64,000 nucleotides of DNA from Actinomyces sp. ph3. Lineage in GTDB: Bacteria > Actinomycetota > Actinomycetes > Actinomycetales > Actinomycetaceae. The position numbers were made by a program, and so were the translations under genes. The notes beneath the pieces were generated by a model. That model saw only the letters and a list, made by a program, of their open reading frames with translations, was not told the origin of the DNA and did not search any database. The stretch is taken from NCBI RefSeq assembly GCF_000308055.1, contig NZ_CAGY01000008.1, positions 121,807 through 185,806 of the forward strand. Direction: 5' to 3'. Each line of letters opens with the position of its first letter. The first letter of the stretch is position 1. Shown piece by piece: positions 1 to 9,014 of the stretch.

Positions 1-348
1 GCCGTTTTAGAACAGGCCTATCAGTGGACACAGGACTTTCTCACGGGCATGAACCCCGATCATTCTGAGATTCCCTTGGCGACCTTTGGAACGGACTTTC
101 AGCTGCGCGTGTGGAATGCGCTTCTGGATATCCCCTACAGAGAATGCGTCACCTACGCAGATATCGCACGAAAGGTCGGCTCACCGCGCGCCTACCAGGC
201 GGTTGGGAGCGCTGTTGGGCACAACCCGCTCTCGCTCATCGTCCCCTGCCACCGCGTGGCCTCGGCCTCGGGCCAGGTCCACTACGGAGGTGGGCCGGCG
301 CGAAAGCTCTACTTGCTGTCGGTAGAATCAAAGGGTTCTCTCCACTAA
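1..348 (+). CDS. ogt: methylated-DNA--protein-cysteine methyltransferase, C-terminal part
   Basis: The reading frame is open from base 1 and ends at TAA 346-348, so the 5' end lies outside the window. The product is the catalytic half of an O6-alkylguanine-DNA alkyltransferase, which moves an alkyl group from damaged guanine to its own cysteine in a suicide reaction. Visible hallmarks are the start of the DNA-binding region (TFGTDFQLRVWNALLDIPY), the helix with the arginine finger (PRAYQAVGSAVGHNP), and the active-site motif IVPCHRV with its nucleophilic Cys, followed by the GG-x-x-RK-x-x-LL tail. A Met at 49 is internal and not the start. The family assignment is firm; Ogt versus another MGMT subtype cannot be settled from a fragment. 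Confidence 0.93.
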   Translation, partial: AVLEQAYQWTQDFLTGMNPDHSEIPLATFGTDFQLRVWNALLDIPYRECVTYADIARKVGSPRAYQAVGSAVGHNPLSLIVPCHRVASASGQVHYGGGPARKLYLLSVESKGSLH

Positions 349-352
349 ACCC

Positions 353-399
353 TTGACGTACGTCAATCTCTACGTATAATTAGACGTGAGATTTCACGT
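353..399 (+). promoter_or_regulatory. palindrome-rich promoter of the twin ATPase operon
   Basis: TTGACG (353-358) and a perfect TATAAT (375-380), 16 bp apart, form a near-consensus sigma-A promoter. The -35 box is half of a perfect 14-bp palindrome, TTGACGTACGTCAA (353-366). A second inverted repeat, ACGTGA-GATT-TCACGT (384-399), covers the expected transcription start. ACGT recurs through the segment. This looks like operator DNA for a dimeric repressor; the binding protein is unknown. Confidence 0.7.
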
Positions 400-414
400 A
401 TTTTGGAGGGCGTA

Positions 415-1566
415 ATGGCACTGGAGCCTATCGAACCACAGCCCGGCAGTGACCGAGACCCCGCAAATTTCGTCGGCCGCGCTGCAATCACCTCCCAAGC
501 GCGCAAACGCCTACAGGTGGGCGCAAATCTTCTCCTCACCGATCCCAGACGCATGGGTAAGACCTTCTGGATGCATACATTCGCCGCACGAGAGAAGCAT
601 TTTCACTGCTACTTCATCGATTACGAGGGCGTCTTCACAGTAAACGACTTCCTCATCCGCACTGCCGACGCACTCGTCAAAGGCGGGAAACTCCCTACGC
701 GGGCATTTCAGAAACTCAAAACGATCTTTGATAACTGCGATATCGAAATCTCAAGCCCCATCACTATTAAGAGCTACCATCGCCAGACATCTCCGCACGT
801 CCTACTCACAGATATTCTGAGCACCCTCGACGGGGAAGAAAACGATGTTATTCCGCTTGTCATGATGGATGAGGTCCCCATGGCGGTGAATAACATTGCC
901 GAACGCGAAGGCGCCGGAGCTGCCGAAGAAATCCTCCAGACACTGCGCGCACTTCGCCAAAAGACCACGCGCGTGCGATGGATCGTCACAGGGTCCGTCG
1001 GCTTCCATCATGTTCTACGCAAAACCAATATGACGCAGGGAGTCTTGAACGATCTTGAATCATTACCGCTCGGGCCTCTCCCCCGTGACGAGGCCAACGA
1101 GCTTGCACGCCGCTTGCTCCTAGGCGTGGGACAAGAGCCCCTCGATGATGTCGTTAATGAGCTCATCGCGGTAAGCGGAGGAATTCCATTCCTCCTACAC
1201 AAACTCGTGGGCGCACTCGCACAGAGGTGCTACACCGCTTTTTCTCCCAGCGATGTCCGCGAATGCTTCGAAAACTTCATTGATGACCCCGATGAATTCC
1301 GTTGGTTCGAGCACTACCTCACGCGCGTGAGGCCACACTATGGCGAGCACGCACAAGTCGCCGATCAGATCCTGCGACAGACGCTTTCTCAGACGAATGA
1401 GTGGATTCCCATCGATTCATTGACGCAAGGCGAGGAATTCTCCGACGTCCTTGAGGATCTCATCAAGGATCATTATTTGGAGCGCCGAGGCCGCTCAGTA
1501 CGCTGGCGATATCCCGCACTGCAATACATTTGGGCACGTAAGAAGGGAGCCTGGGACCGACGATGA
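415..1566 (+). CDS. AAA+ ATPase (archaeal-type/ORC-like), first gene of a pair
   Basis: A protein of 383 residues starting at ATG 415, eight bases after GGAGG (405-409); a TTG at 403 in frame lacks this spacing. Near the N-terminus sits a Walker A-like loop DPRRMGKT, in which Asp replaces the usual first Gly, as happens in the archaeal ATPase_2 family (usually GPRRxGKT). LVMMDE is a good Walker B, TGSVG a sensor-1-like segment, and GGIPFLLHKL resembles a lid helix. The C-terminal ~90 residues look like a winged-helix region. It overlaps the next gene by 4 bp (ATGA), so the two are translationally coupled and probably work together. The function is unknown: DNA loading, signalling and phage defence are all possible. 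Confidence 0.8.
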   Translation: MALEPIEPQPGSDRDPANFVGRAAITSQARKRLQVGANLLLTDPRRMGKTFWMHTFAAREKHFHCYFIDYEGVFTVNDFLIRTADALVKGGKLPTRAFQKLKTIFDNCDIEISSPITIKSYHRQTSPHVLLTDILSTLDGEENDVIPLVMMDEVPMAVNNIAEREGAGAAEEILQTLRALRQKTTRVRWIVTGSVGFHHVLRKTNMTQGVLNDLESLPLGPLPRDEANELARRLLLGVGQEPLDDVVNELIAVSGGIPFLLHKLVGALAQRCYTAFSPSDVRECFENFIDDPDEFRWFEHYLTRVRPHYGEHAQVADQILRQTLSQTNEWIPIDSLTQGEEFSDVLEDLIKDHYLERRGRSVRWRYPALQYIWARKKGAWDRR

Positions 1567-3128
1567 CTAGTCTCTCGTTTGCTTGCTTTACCCCTTCCCT
1601 CATGCCCGAGAATCTTCTCGAGCGCACATTTGTCGCGCGTGAGCCAATTTTGAAGACCATCATGAAGCGCGTTGAGAAGCTTGGGAAAACACCAAGTCCG
1701 AATCACACGCTGCTTGTCGGGTCTTACGGCGTGGGTAAAACACACCTCATCTCCTTGGCGTATCACCGCAGTGTCAAGCTTGCTGATGGTCAAAGAAATA
1801 CTTCCTTGCGCATCGCGCGTCTGCCCGAAACTCCGTGGAGGATCACCTCATACGTGCGTCTTCTTGCCGCGATTCTCAACCAGTTCTCCCCCACTGAGAT
1901 GAAGAGCGCGGACGAGATTTCCCTCGAGGCGCAACTCCGCGGCAGTATCCGCGTCGACGGCCCCATTGTGGTCTTCATGGAGAACGTTAGTCAGATCTTC
2001 GAAGCACTTGGACAGGACGGGCAACAGAGGCTGCGGAGTTTGCTTCAAACCGAAACGGGCATTCTCATTATCGGAAGCACCACACGCCTCGATCGCAGCC
2101 TGAGCGATCACGCTTCGCCCTTCTTTGGCTTTTTCGACACGATTCGACTCGAGCCTTTCACTCCTGAAGAAGCACGCGAAATGCTCAGTACTCTGGCGCA
2201 TGAAGCAGAGAACGCCGAACTGGCTGAGTACGCATCAGGCCCTGATATGATGGTTCAAATCCGCACCATCACTCACCTCACAGGCGGCGTGCCACGAGTG
2301 TGGGCAATGCTTGGCAGCACTCTGGACGCCGCTGACTTTGAAGGCCTCAGCACACTGCTCCTCGCTCGGATTGACGCTTTCACCCCGTATTACCAGGAAC
2401 AACTGGCTCAGCTCTCCCCTCTGCAGCGCCTCGTCATGGCGGAACTCGTAGCCGCCAATCACCCATTGCCCGTGAAAGATCTTGCTGAGCGCGTGGGTTC
2501 GGAGCAGCGCACCGTCGCCAAAGCCATCAGCGATCTCAGCGAACGAGCATGGATCAAACCGGTTTCAACTCTCTTTACGGATCTCCTTGATCAACGTCGG
2601 AGCTACTATGATCTGGTAGATCCTCTTGCCCGACTGGTGCTTCAGCTCAAGGATTCAGACACGCTACTGTTACCTTCGATAGTGCATTTCCTTGAGACAT
2701 GGTTTGGCACCGAAGGACTGACCGCTTCTTCCTCGTTTGAATTGCTTGGAGAGGTCGAAGATGCACTTGCATCGGCTGCACAGGGGGACGCGGAGCCGAT
2801 GATGGCACTCCCCAGCACCGCGCGCGAGGCAATCGAGATCAAAGTGTGTGATGTGGAGGGGATTTCCTCGGCACGCCTGAATCTCCTTGCGAAAGCCGCG
2901 AAAGGGGCAGATCTTCTTCCCTCCAAAGACATCATCGAATGGCTCGCCCGCGCGGAACGTCTTGACCACGAGCTGCAGTCCACCCAAAGCCGACTCACGT
3001 TGGTACGTTGGCTTGCCGCCTCACATCACTTTGAGGAGGCCGAGGCCGCCTTGGGGACAATTACTTCCGCACAGGAGGCTCAGGAAGGCGCGCGGGCACT
3101 GAGCGACGCTCACCAAGCCCGCAACTAG
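1563..3128 (+). CDS. AAA+ ATPase with winged-helix domain, second gene of a pair
   Basis: A protein of 521 residues starting inside the stop region of the preceding ATPase gene (ATGA overlap). The N-terminal AAA module has a canonical Walker A (GSYGVGKT, about residues 53-60) and a Walker B-like VVFMEN in which Asn follows the Glu. LIIGSTTR is a likely sensor-1 strand, and LTGGVPRVWAML matches the lid of ORC/Cdc6- and STAND-like ATPases. About residues 295-340 (LPVKDLAERVGSEQRTVAKA) form a winged helix. The last ~170 residues are helical and unassigned. Architecture and coupling fit a hetero-oligomeric ATPase complex acting on DNA, but no characterised homologue was recognised. Confidence 0.8.
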   Translation: MTSLSFACFTPSLMPENLLERTFVAREPILKTIMKRVEKLGKTPSPNHTLLVGSYGVGKTHLISLAYHRSVKLADGQRNTSLRIARLPETPWRITSYVRLLAAILNQFSPTEMKSADEISLEAQLRGSIRVDGPIVVFMENVSQIFEALGQDGQQRLRSLLQTETGILIIGSTTRLDRSLSDHASPFFGFFDTIRLEPFTPEEAREMLSTLAHEAENAELAEYASGPDMMVQIRTITHLTGGVPRVWAMLGSTLDAADFEGLSTLLLARIDAFTPYYQEQLAQLSPLQRLVMAELVAANHPLPVKDLAERVGSEQRTVAKAISDLSERAWIKPVSTLFTDLLDQRRSYYDLVDPLARLVLQLKDSDTLLLPSIVHFLETWFGTEGLTASSSFELLGEVEDALASAAQGDAEPMMALPSTAREAIEIKVCDVEGISSARLNLLAKAAKGADLLPSKDIIEWLARAERLDHELQSTQSRLTLVRWLAASHHFEEAEAALGTITSAQEAQEGARALSDAHQARN

Positions 3129-3155
3129 CCCATCTAAAGCCAGCCCAAGACGAAA

Positions 3156-4490
3156 CTACTTGTTCTCGGTAGAGTCCGGTAAGGCCTCGGCAATCTGCTC
3201 GGCGACCAAGTCCTCATCGACGGGGAGTTGAGTGCGCGCATAGGCGGCAGCGTCATCGTGGACATCAACGATTTCCTCGGCAGCCGAACTGGCATCGCGG
3301 CGCAACTCGACGCCATCAACGACGGAGGCGCGTGCAAGCGTACGGGCCTCTACCCGGTCCTCGTCCGTGAACTCGAGATCATCAGCATGCTTACGGACAA
3401 GAAGGCGAATAAGCTTGCGGCGCAGGTTTTCCTCGCGCACGACGGCTGAACGCTCACGCAGCCAGCCGACTGCCAAAATAATCAAGAGAACAACACCCAA
3501 CCAACCGATGACCGGATACATCATGCCGATGAGCTTCTTGAATCCCATGAAGGAAGCCGCGTAGCCAGCTGCTACTACTCCAATGAGCACCAGACGCATT
3601 CGTGAGGTCGACCCGCCAGAAAAACGACGAGCTGTCGAATAGAACAGGGAGAATGCGGTGTTATAGATCAGCGCAAAAATCACAAGGGTATATCCGAAAG
3701 CGAATATCGGATGAATCGAGCGTGCTATCGCAAGAGCCGGGACGTTTACATCCCAGATACGATCCACATTCAGATACAGAGCAAGCGCATCCGCACCGAG
3801 GACAAGGGCGATCAGCACGCCACCGATACGACCGGCACGACGCGCTTCACCAATGCGCAAGATTGAGCCACCGAGGACGAAGGCCATAGCAATACCACCG
3901 ACAACACACAGTGCGAAATAGTTAATCGTCGCCAGCCACAGATTCGGCAGTGCGGGAGTGACGTTACGCGCTGCAGCGTTAAGTTCCGCAATTCCCGCAT
4001 GCGGAGTCACCAGTGAATAGATGGCTAAAACGGCAATCGCAATCATGATGATGGGCGTGAACACCCCGATCACATTCATGATCCTGTCAAAATCCAGGAA
4101 TGCCGTGAGAATGACAAGCAAGGCACACAGTAAGCTGCCCGCCCATGTGGGCACTCCGAATTGCTGCTGGAGGTTCGCTCCAGCTCCCGCCAACATCACG
4201 AAGCCCATAGTGAAGGCAGAGAAGATCAGCACCACATCAATGACGCGACGCAACACCGGATGAGTGATGCGTTCGAAGACCTCGTCGTGATTATCTGAAC
4301 GGAAGTACGAGCCAAGCTGCAGGGCAACAACGCCGAAAATCACGTTCAGCACACCCAAGGCTACGATTCCGATCAAACCCTTGGCACCAAAAGCAAGGAA
4401 ATATTGCAGGAGATCTTGGCCGCTGGCCAAACCTGCGCCGACTATCACTCCCACATACGCAAAAGCCACCGAGAGGTATTTCTTAGTCAT
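3156..4490 (-). CDS. YkvI-like polytopic membrane protein, copy 1
   Basis: A membrane protein of 444 residues, start ATG 4490 preceded by GGAAGAAG; a further in-frame ATG lies 12 codons upstream without a good ribosome site. The N-terminal VGVIVGAGLASGQDLLQYF, rich in small residues, and about ten hydrophobic segments match the YkvI family (COG3949), distantly related to amino-acid/cation symporters. The last ~90 residues are charged and cytosolic, including DEDLVAEQIAEALPDS. It closely resembles the next gene, including that tail, so the two are tandem duplicates. The substrate is unknown; amino-acid or metal-ion transport is only inference. Confidence 0.85.
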   Translation of the reverse strand: MTKKYLSVAFAYVGVIVGAGLASGQDLLQYFLAFGAKGLIGIVALGVLNVIFGVVALQLGSYFRSDNHDEVFERITHPVLRRVIDVVLIFSAFTMGFVMLAGAGANLQQQFGVPTWAGSLLCALLVILTAFLDFDRIMNVIGVFTPIIMIAIAVLAIYSLVTPHAGIAELNAAARNVTPALPNLWLATINYFALCVVGGIAMAFVLGGSILRIGEARRAGRIGGVLIALVLGADALALYLNVDRIWDVNVPALAIARSIHPIFAFGYTLVIFALIYNTAFSLFYSTARRFSGGSTSRMRLVLIGVVAAGYAASFMGFKKLIGMMYPVIGWLGVVLLIILAVGWLRERSAVVREENLRRKLIRLLVRKHADDLEFTDEDRVEARTLARASVVDGVELRRDASSAAEEIVDVHDDAAAYARTQLPVDEDLVAEQIAEALPDSTENK

Positions 4491-4631
4491 TGTCTTCTTC
4501 CGATTGCCAATAAATATCACGGCCAAGGCCTATTTTCACCGTACAGGGTGAACTACTAGGCCGCAGAATTATGTCGACTGGATCAGAAAAGAAGAAAGAA
4601 AGAAAGCTACGAGTTCGTTCGAATGGGGAAA

Positions 4632-5966
4632 CTACTTGCTGTCCGTGGAATCCGGCAAGGCCTCGGCGATCTGCTCGGCGACCAAGTCCTCATCGACGGG
4701 GAGCTGAGTGCGCGCATAGGCGGCAGCGTCGTCTTGAGTTGCGACGATTTGTTCTGCGATTGAATCAGCATCGCGGCGCAAACTGGTCGTATCAACGACC
4801 GAGGCGCGCGCAAGGGTCTGGGCCTCGGCACGATCGGCGTCCGTGTACTCAAGGTCCTCGGCATGCTTGCGTACCTGCACGCGGATTAGCTTGCGGCGCA
4901 GATTTTCTTCGCGGATTACCGAGGCGCGGTGGTGCAGCCACGCGATGGCAAGGACCACAAGGAGGGCGATTCCCAGGTAGCCGATGATCGGATACATTCC
5001 GCCAACCAATTTCTTGAATCCCATCAGTGAATTCGCATAACCTGTAGCGGTCACCCCTGTCAGAATCACTCGCATGCGCTGATCCGAGCCGCCGGAGAAG
5101 CGTCGAGCTGTTGAGTAGAACAGGGAAAAGACCGTGTTGTAAATCAGGGCGAAAATGATCAGCGTATACAGGAGCGCGAAGGCCGGATGAATGCGCCGGG
5201 CGATCTCCAAAGTCGGCACTCCCACATCCCAGATGCGATCCATGTTGAGGAAAAGCGTCACCGCATCGGCCGCAATAACCAGTGCAATCAGCGCGCCACC
5301 CAAGCTCCCAGCCTTGCGTGCCACATCGATGCGCAGGACGGAACCGCCAAGAACGAAAGCCATTGCAATACCGTTGACCACGCAGAGTGCGAAGTAGTTG
5401 ATTGTCGAGAGCCACAGGTTCGGCAGCGCGGGGGTGACGTTTTGGGCTGCAGCGTTGAGCTCGGTGATGCCTGGATGCGGGCGCGCAAGCGAGTAGATCG
5501 TCAAAATACTGATGGCAACAATGATCATCGGCGTGAAGACGCCGATGACTTTCATGATGCGATCAAAATCAAGGAAGGCAGTGACGACAACCAGAACTGC
5601 ACAGATCGCACTTCCCGCCCATGCCGGGATTCCAAACTGTTGTTCCAGGTTCGCTCCCGCGCCTGAGAGCATGACGACGCCCATCGCAATGCCCGAAAAG
5701 ACCAGAACAACATCGATTATGCGACGGACCAGTGGCGGGGCTATGCGCTCAAAGACTTCATCGTAGTGGCCCGAACGGTAATAGGACCCGAGCTGCAGGG
5801 CCACAACGCCGAAGACAATGTTGAGAACGCCCAGGACGGCAATGCCGATCAGGCCCTTTGCTCCGAAAGAGAGGAAGTACTGCAGAAGGTCTTGACCACT
5901 GGCAAGGCCCGCACCGATAACGACGCCAACGTAAGCGAATGCGACAGAAAGGTACTGTTTGGGCAC
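4632..5966 (-). CDS. YkvI-like polytopic membrane protein, copy 2
   Basis: The upstream paralogue, also 444 residues, nearly colinear with copy 1 from PKQYLSVAFAYVGVVIGAGL to the tail LPVDEDLVAEQIAEALPDS. The start is GTG 5966, with AAGGGAAG just upstream formed by the last codons of the nitroreductase gene, whose TAA ends two bases before this start; the two are probably one transcript. About ten transmembrane helices precede a charged cytosolic C-terminus. The 141 bp between the copies hold a purine run (GAAAGAAGAAAGAAAG on the plus strand) but no clear promoter. The duplicates may have diverged in substrate; the sequence does not say which. Confidence 0.85.
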   Translation of the reverse strand: MPKQYLSVAFAYVGVVIGAGLASGQDLLQYFLSFGAKGLIGIAVLGVLNIVFGVVALQLGSYYRSGHYDEVFERIAPPLVRRIIDVVLVFSGIAMGVVMLSGAGANLEQQFGIPAWAGSAICAVLVVVTAFLDFDRIMKVIGVFTPMIIVAISILTIYSLARPHPGITELNAAAQNVTPALPNLWLSTINYFALCVVNGIAMAFVLGGSVLRIDVARKAGSLGGALIALVIAADAVTLFLNMDRIWDVGVPTLEIARRIHPAFALLYTLIIFALIYNTVFSLFYSTARRFSGGSDQRMRVILTGVTATGYANSLMGFKKLVGGMYPIIGYLGIALLVVLAIAWLHHRASVIREENLRRKLIRVQVRKHAEDLEYTDADRAEAQTLARASVVDTTSLRRDADSIAEQIVATQDDAAAYARTQLPVDEDLVAEQIAEALPDSTDSK

Positions 5967-5968
5967 GC

Positions 5969-6709
5969 TTACTTCCCTTCGAGAAGCTGAATCGGCGGAC
6001 GGGGAGCATTGACCTGGTTGATCAGGGCCTCGCTATCTGCGTAGCCCAAGCAGAAACCGGTGATCAGCTTGTAGTGCTGGGGAATCTCAAATTCCTGCTC
6101 GGCCGGGCCACGCCATGTGGAGAGAATTCCGATCGCGCACGAATCCACACCATGCGCTTTTGCTGAAAGGAAGAGTGTTTGGAGCATGAGGCCCGCATCC
6201 ATCGCACTCCACGGCAGCATTTTTTCGTGTACGAATACAAAGCCCATGACGGGCGCATCAAAAGCTGTCACGTTTCTGCGGTTTGCAGCGTCGCGCCCCT
6301 CATGATCGCTGCGTTCAATGCCATAGGCGCCATATACACACTTGGCGATTTCAACTTGAGCTGGGCGAAGCTCGCGGGGGTAAGGCTTCCAGACGGGAAA
6401 ATCACCGTCGGGTAGTTCGCGTCGCAGGGCAGTTCTTGCCAGCGCGAAGGGCTTGCGGTGTTGAATATCCAGGGTTTGATCGAATCGACGCACGTATTCT
6501 TTGCGCAGGCGATCCGCGCGCTCCCCCGTTGCCAATGCAATGCGGAAGGCACGAGTGTTGGACCAACTGGGGGCTGTTGTTGCGTCCTTGAGGATCGCGT
6601 CCAAGATGTCCCGTGGAATCTGCTGATCCGTGTATGCGCGGATTGAGCGGCGCGAGGCCGCGAGCGCGGAGAAGTCAGGGGCAGCGAAATCGGTAGCGTC
6701 GGTTGTCAC
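5969..6709 (-). CDS. nitroreductase family protein
   Basis: A protein of 246 residues of the FMN-dependent nitroreductase fold. The N-terminal FMN-phosphate region reads RRSIRAYTDQQIPRDIL and APSWSNTRAF, and the C-terminal part has GILSTWRGPAEQEFEIP and FCLGYADSEALINQVNAPR, as in NADPH-dependent nitroreductases of about this length. Such enzymes reduce quinones, nitro compounds or flavins in the cytosol; the substrate is unknown. The GTG start at 6709 has no Shine-Dalgarno but has TACGCT exactly at -12 to -7, so the mRNA may be leaderless. It appears co-transcribed with the YkvI-like genes downstream. Confidence 0.88.
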   Translation of the reverse strand: MTTDATDFAAPDFSALAASRRSIRAYTDQQIPRDILDAILKDATTAPSWSNTRAFRIALATGERADRLRKEYVRRFDQTLDIQHRKPFALARTALRRELPDGDFPVWKPYPRELRPAQVEIAKCVYGAYGIERSDHEGRDAANRRNVTAFDAPVMGFVFVHEKMLPWSAMDAGLMLQTLFLSAKAHGVDSCAIGILSTWRGPAEQEFEIPQHYKLITGFCLGYADSEALINQVNAPRPPIQLLEGK

Positions 6710-6840
6710 TGTTCAAGCGTAGCGTGGAGCTGTCTCGATGGGAGCTCGTTCCACGCGACGCTCCCGCACCTTCCCTGCCCTTTTGTCACACGAAGTCGTG
6801 AAAAGACACATGCTATAACGCATGACATTTACCGACTTCA

Positions 6841-6900
6841 TGTGGAGGGAGCGGTGCGGAGCGCAGCTTCGTGCCCAGCGCAGCTTCGTGTGGAGGGAGC
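6841..6900. repeat. nested short direct repeats
   Basis: Two pairs of repeats lie in 60 bp: TGTGGAGGGAGC at 6841-6852 and 6889-6900, enclosing AGCGCAGCTTCGTG at 6860-6873 and 6877-6890. They lie between the end of the aldolase-like gene and the start of the nitroreductase gene. No gene is visible here; the arrangement may come from a small local duplication. Confidence 0.6.
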
Positions 6901-6920
6901 ACCTAGGGCCGCGGCGACTA

Positions 6921-7967
6921 TCAGGCCAGCGCGGCCTCGAAAGCCTTGATGTCCTCTTCGGGGGTTCCCCACGAAGTGCAGAAGCGCGCCAAGAGGCGAC
7001 CATCGGGCAGTGTCTCCCAGATGCCATAGCGGACCTTTCGCGACAAACGCTCGTGTCCGGCCTGATCGAGGGCGACGAAAGTGAGGTTCGTCGGAGAATC
7101 CATGGTGACAACATATCCCGCGCGGATCAGAGCCTCGCGGATTCGCTTAGTGGCGGCAACGCCGGGAGCACCCAAAGTCAGGTAGAGGTCATCCTCAAAC
7201 AGGGCCTCGAACTGGACGCCCAAGAGCCGGCCCTTAGCAAGTAGCGCACCATGTTGCTTCATCTGCGTGACGAATTGGCGGATCGAGCCACCGTCGGGGA
7301 TCACCACGGCCTCGCCGAAAAGAGTTCCGCACTTGGTGCCACCGATGTAGAAGACATCGGATAGCCGCGCCAAGTCAGCCATTGAGACGTCATTCGCCGG
7401 CGAGGTGAGGGCGTAGGCTAAGCGCGCACCGTCGACGAAAAGCTTGAGGCCGTGCTCGTGGCATGCAGCGGAGAGTTCTTCCAGTTCTTTTAAGGAATAC
7501 AGCGTTCCATATTCGGTGGGCTGCGAGATGTAGACCAATGTGGGGGCGATCATATGGTCGCGCGCACCATCGCCTTCCCATGCTGAATAAATCCGCTTGA
7601 CATCAGCCGCGTTGATTTTTCCGTCTTTCGCGGGGATGTCAAGGATCTTGTGTCCGCCGCGCTCAACGATGCCCGCCTCGTGCATGTTGATGTGTCCGGT
7701 GTGGGGAGCAATGACTCCCTGCCAGGGCAGCAAGATCGCGTCAATGATCGTCGCGTTTGTTTGGGTTCCACCGACCAGAAAATGAACGTCTGCGTTGGGG
7801 GCATCGCAGGCCTCGCGGATCAGGTCGCGCGCATGCTCGCAGTGCTCGTCGGTACCGTAACCGCTTGATTGCTCCATATTGGTGGCGACCAAGGCGTCCA
7901 ATACTTTTTGGTGAGCGCCTTCTTGATAGTCACTGGAGAAATTCGGGATCACAGCGGGATTAGTCAT
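6921..7967 (-). CDS. threonine aldolase / beta-eliminating lyase family enzyme
   Basis: A protein of 348 residues, a PLP-dependent fold-type I enzyme of the low-specificity L-threonine aldolase family (EC 4.1.2.48 expected: threonine to glycine plus acetaldehyde). Family marks are FLVGGTQTNATIIDA, the stacking-His segment HTGHINMHEAG, the cofactor Asp in LKLFVDGARL, and the Schiff-base lysine in YIGGTKCGTLFG. The length matches the family. The start ATG 7967 has no ribosome binding site; AATAAT sits at -12 to -7, fitting a leaderless transcript. A related aminotransferase-like lyase activity cannot be excluded. Confidence 0.88.
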   Translation of the reverse strand: MTNPAVIPNFSSDYQEGAHQKVLDALVATNMEQSSGYGTDEHCEHARDLIREACDAPNADVHFLVGGTQTNATIIDAILLPWQGVIAPHTGHINMHEAGIVERGGHKILDIPAKDGKINAADVKRIYSAWEGDGARDHMIAPTLVYISQPTEYGTLYSLKELEELSAACHEHGLKLFVDGARLAYALTSPANDVSMADLARLSDVFYIGGTKCGTLFGEAVVIPDGGSIRQFVTQMKQHGALLAKGRLLGVQFEALFEDDLYLTLGAPGVAATKRIREALIRAGYVVTMDSPTNLTFVALDQAGHERLSRKVRYGIWETLPDGRLLARFCTSWGTPEEDIKAFEAALA

Positions 7968-8077
7968 TGCACAATTATTGCACGCTTTTTACCTTAGGAA
8001 TAACGCGTCGAGCACACACCCACATCTATCATGGTGGCCAGGTAAAGACGCCGCCAGACCGCTAAAGGACACCACTC

Positions 8078-8950
8078 ATGCCGCATGATCACAGTCCGCA
8101 CACTGCTTCACTCAACCGCGATTCTAAAGACTATTGGAACAAACGCGCGGCAACGTTTACCCGTTATGCGACCGAAGACTATGAACTCTGGCTCATGGAT
8201 CTACTCTCCCCCGCACCCGGCAACACGATTTTGGATATGGGCTGCGCGACGGGCACTCTTGCCGTTCCCCTTGCCAGGGCCGGCCACCGAGTCCACGCGT
8301 GTGATTTTGCCGAGGCCATGCTGACTATCCTCGATCAGCGCGCCGCCGCCGAAAACCTTCCTATTACCTCGCATCTGCTTGCCTGGGATGAAGACTGGAG
8401 CCAGGCCGGTTTGGGAATGAACAGCGTCGACTGCGCTTTCGCATCACGCTCCCTGATGAGCGATCACACTCTCAGCCGCATCTCAAAGCTTGACGCCACA
8501 GCGAGAGTCAAGGCTGCCGTAGTCGTCCCAAACAGTCTTCCGCCATCGTCGGATCCCAGGCTCTTGACCTACCTCGGTCGCAAAGCGAAGCGGCCCAGCA
8601 CCGTCCCCGAGGTCATCCGCGCCCTGCGTTATCTCGGCCGCACTCCTGTCACAGCCACGACGAATACCTATCGGCCGATGCGCTTCAATTCCTTTGACGA
8701 GGCCAGGGCCGATCTGCGTCGTTTAGCGCGATCCGAGCCTTTCACTCCGCGTGAACAGCGTTTGTTCGACGCCTATGCACGCGATCATTTCATTGAGGTT
8801 CCATCAGTGCAGCCCACGAACGTTCTTTCTGAGGATCACAGCGATTCGCCTCAGACACATTCACCCCAGACACAGTGGGTTTTGAATTACCCTCTCCCCG
8901 TGGTTTGGACTTTCATTGGTTGGCGTACTGATGGAAGCGAATGGGAGTAA
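8078..8950 (+). CDS. class I SAM-dependent methyltransferase
   Basis: A protein of 290 residues with a Rossmann methyltransferase core: motif I TILDMGCATGTLAVPLA (about 46-62) binds S-adenosylmethionine, followed by an acidic motif II HACDFAEAML and a post-core helix. AAAGGA lies ten bases before the ATG. The C-terminal half is variable and includes a short QTHSPQTQ repeat-like linker. Small-molecule methylation is more likely than rRNA modification, but the substrate is unknown. It stands alone, convergent with the glycosylase gene. Confidence 0.82.
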   Translation: MPHDHSPHTASLNRDSKDYWNKRAATFTRYATEDYELWLMDLLSPAPGNTILDMGCATGTLAVPLARAGHRVHACDFAEAMLTILDQRAAAENLPITSHLLAWDEDWSQAGLGMNSVDCAFASRSLMSDHTLSRISKLDATARVKAAVVVPNSLPPSSDPRLLTYLGRKAKRPSTVPEVIRALRYLGRTPVTATTNTYRPMRFNSFDEARADLRRLARSEPFTPREQRLFDAYARDHFIEVPSVQPTNVLSEDHSDSPQTHSPQTQWVLNYPLPVVWTFIGWRTDGSEWE

Positions 8951-8967
8951 CAAGCGAGAATAAAGTT

Positions 8968-8997
8968 TTCCCCAAAGACATTGCTGTCTTTGGGGAA
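8968..8997. terminator. convergent hairpin terminator
   Basis: A 13-bp perfect stem (TTCCCCAAAGACA / TGTCTTTGGGGAA) with loop TTGC lies between the convergent methyltransferase and uracil-glycosylase genes. The U-tract is weak on both strands, but position and stem strength fit a bidirectional terminator. Confidence 0.7.
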
Positions 8998-9014
8998 TAG
9001 CTTCGCAGAGAAAA

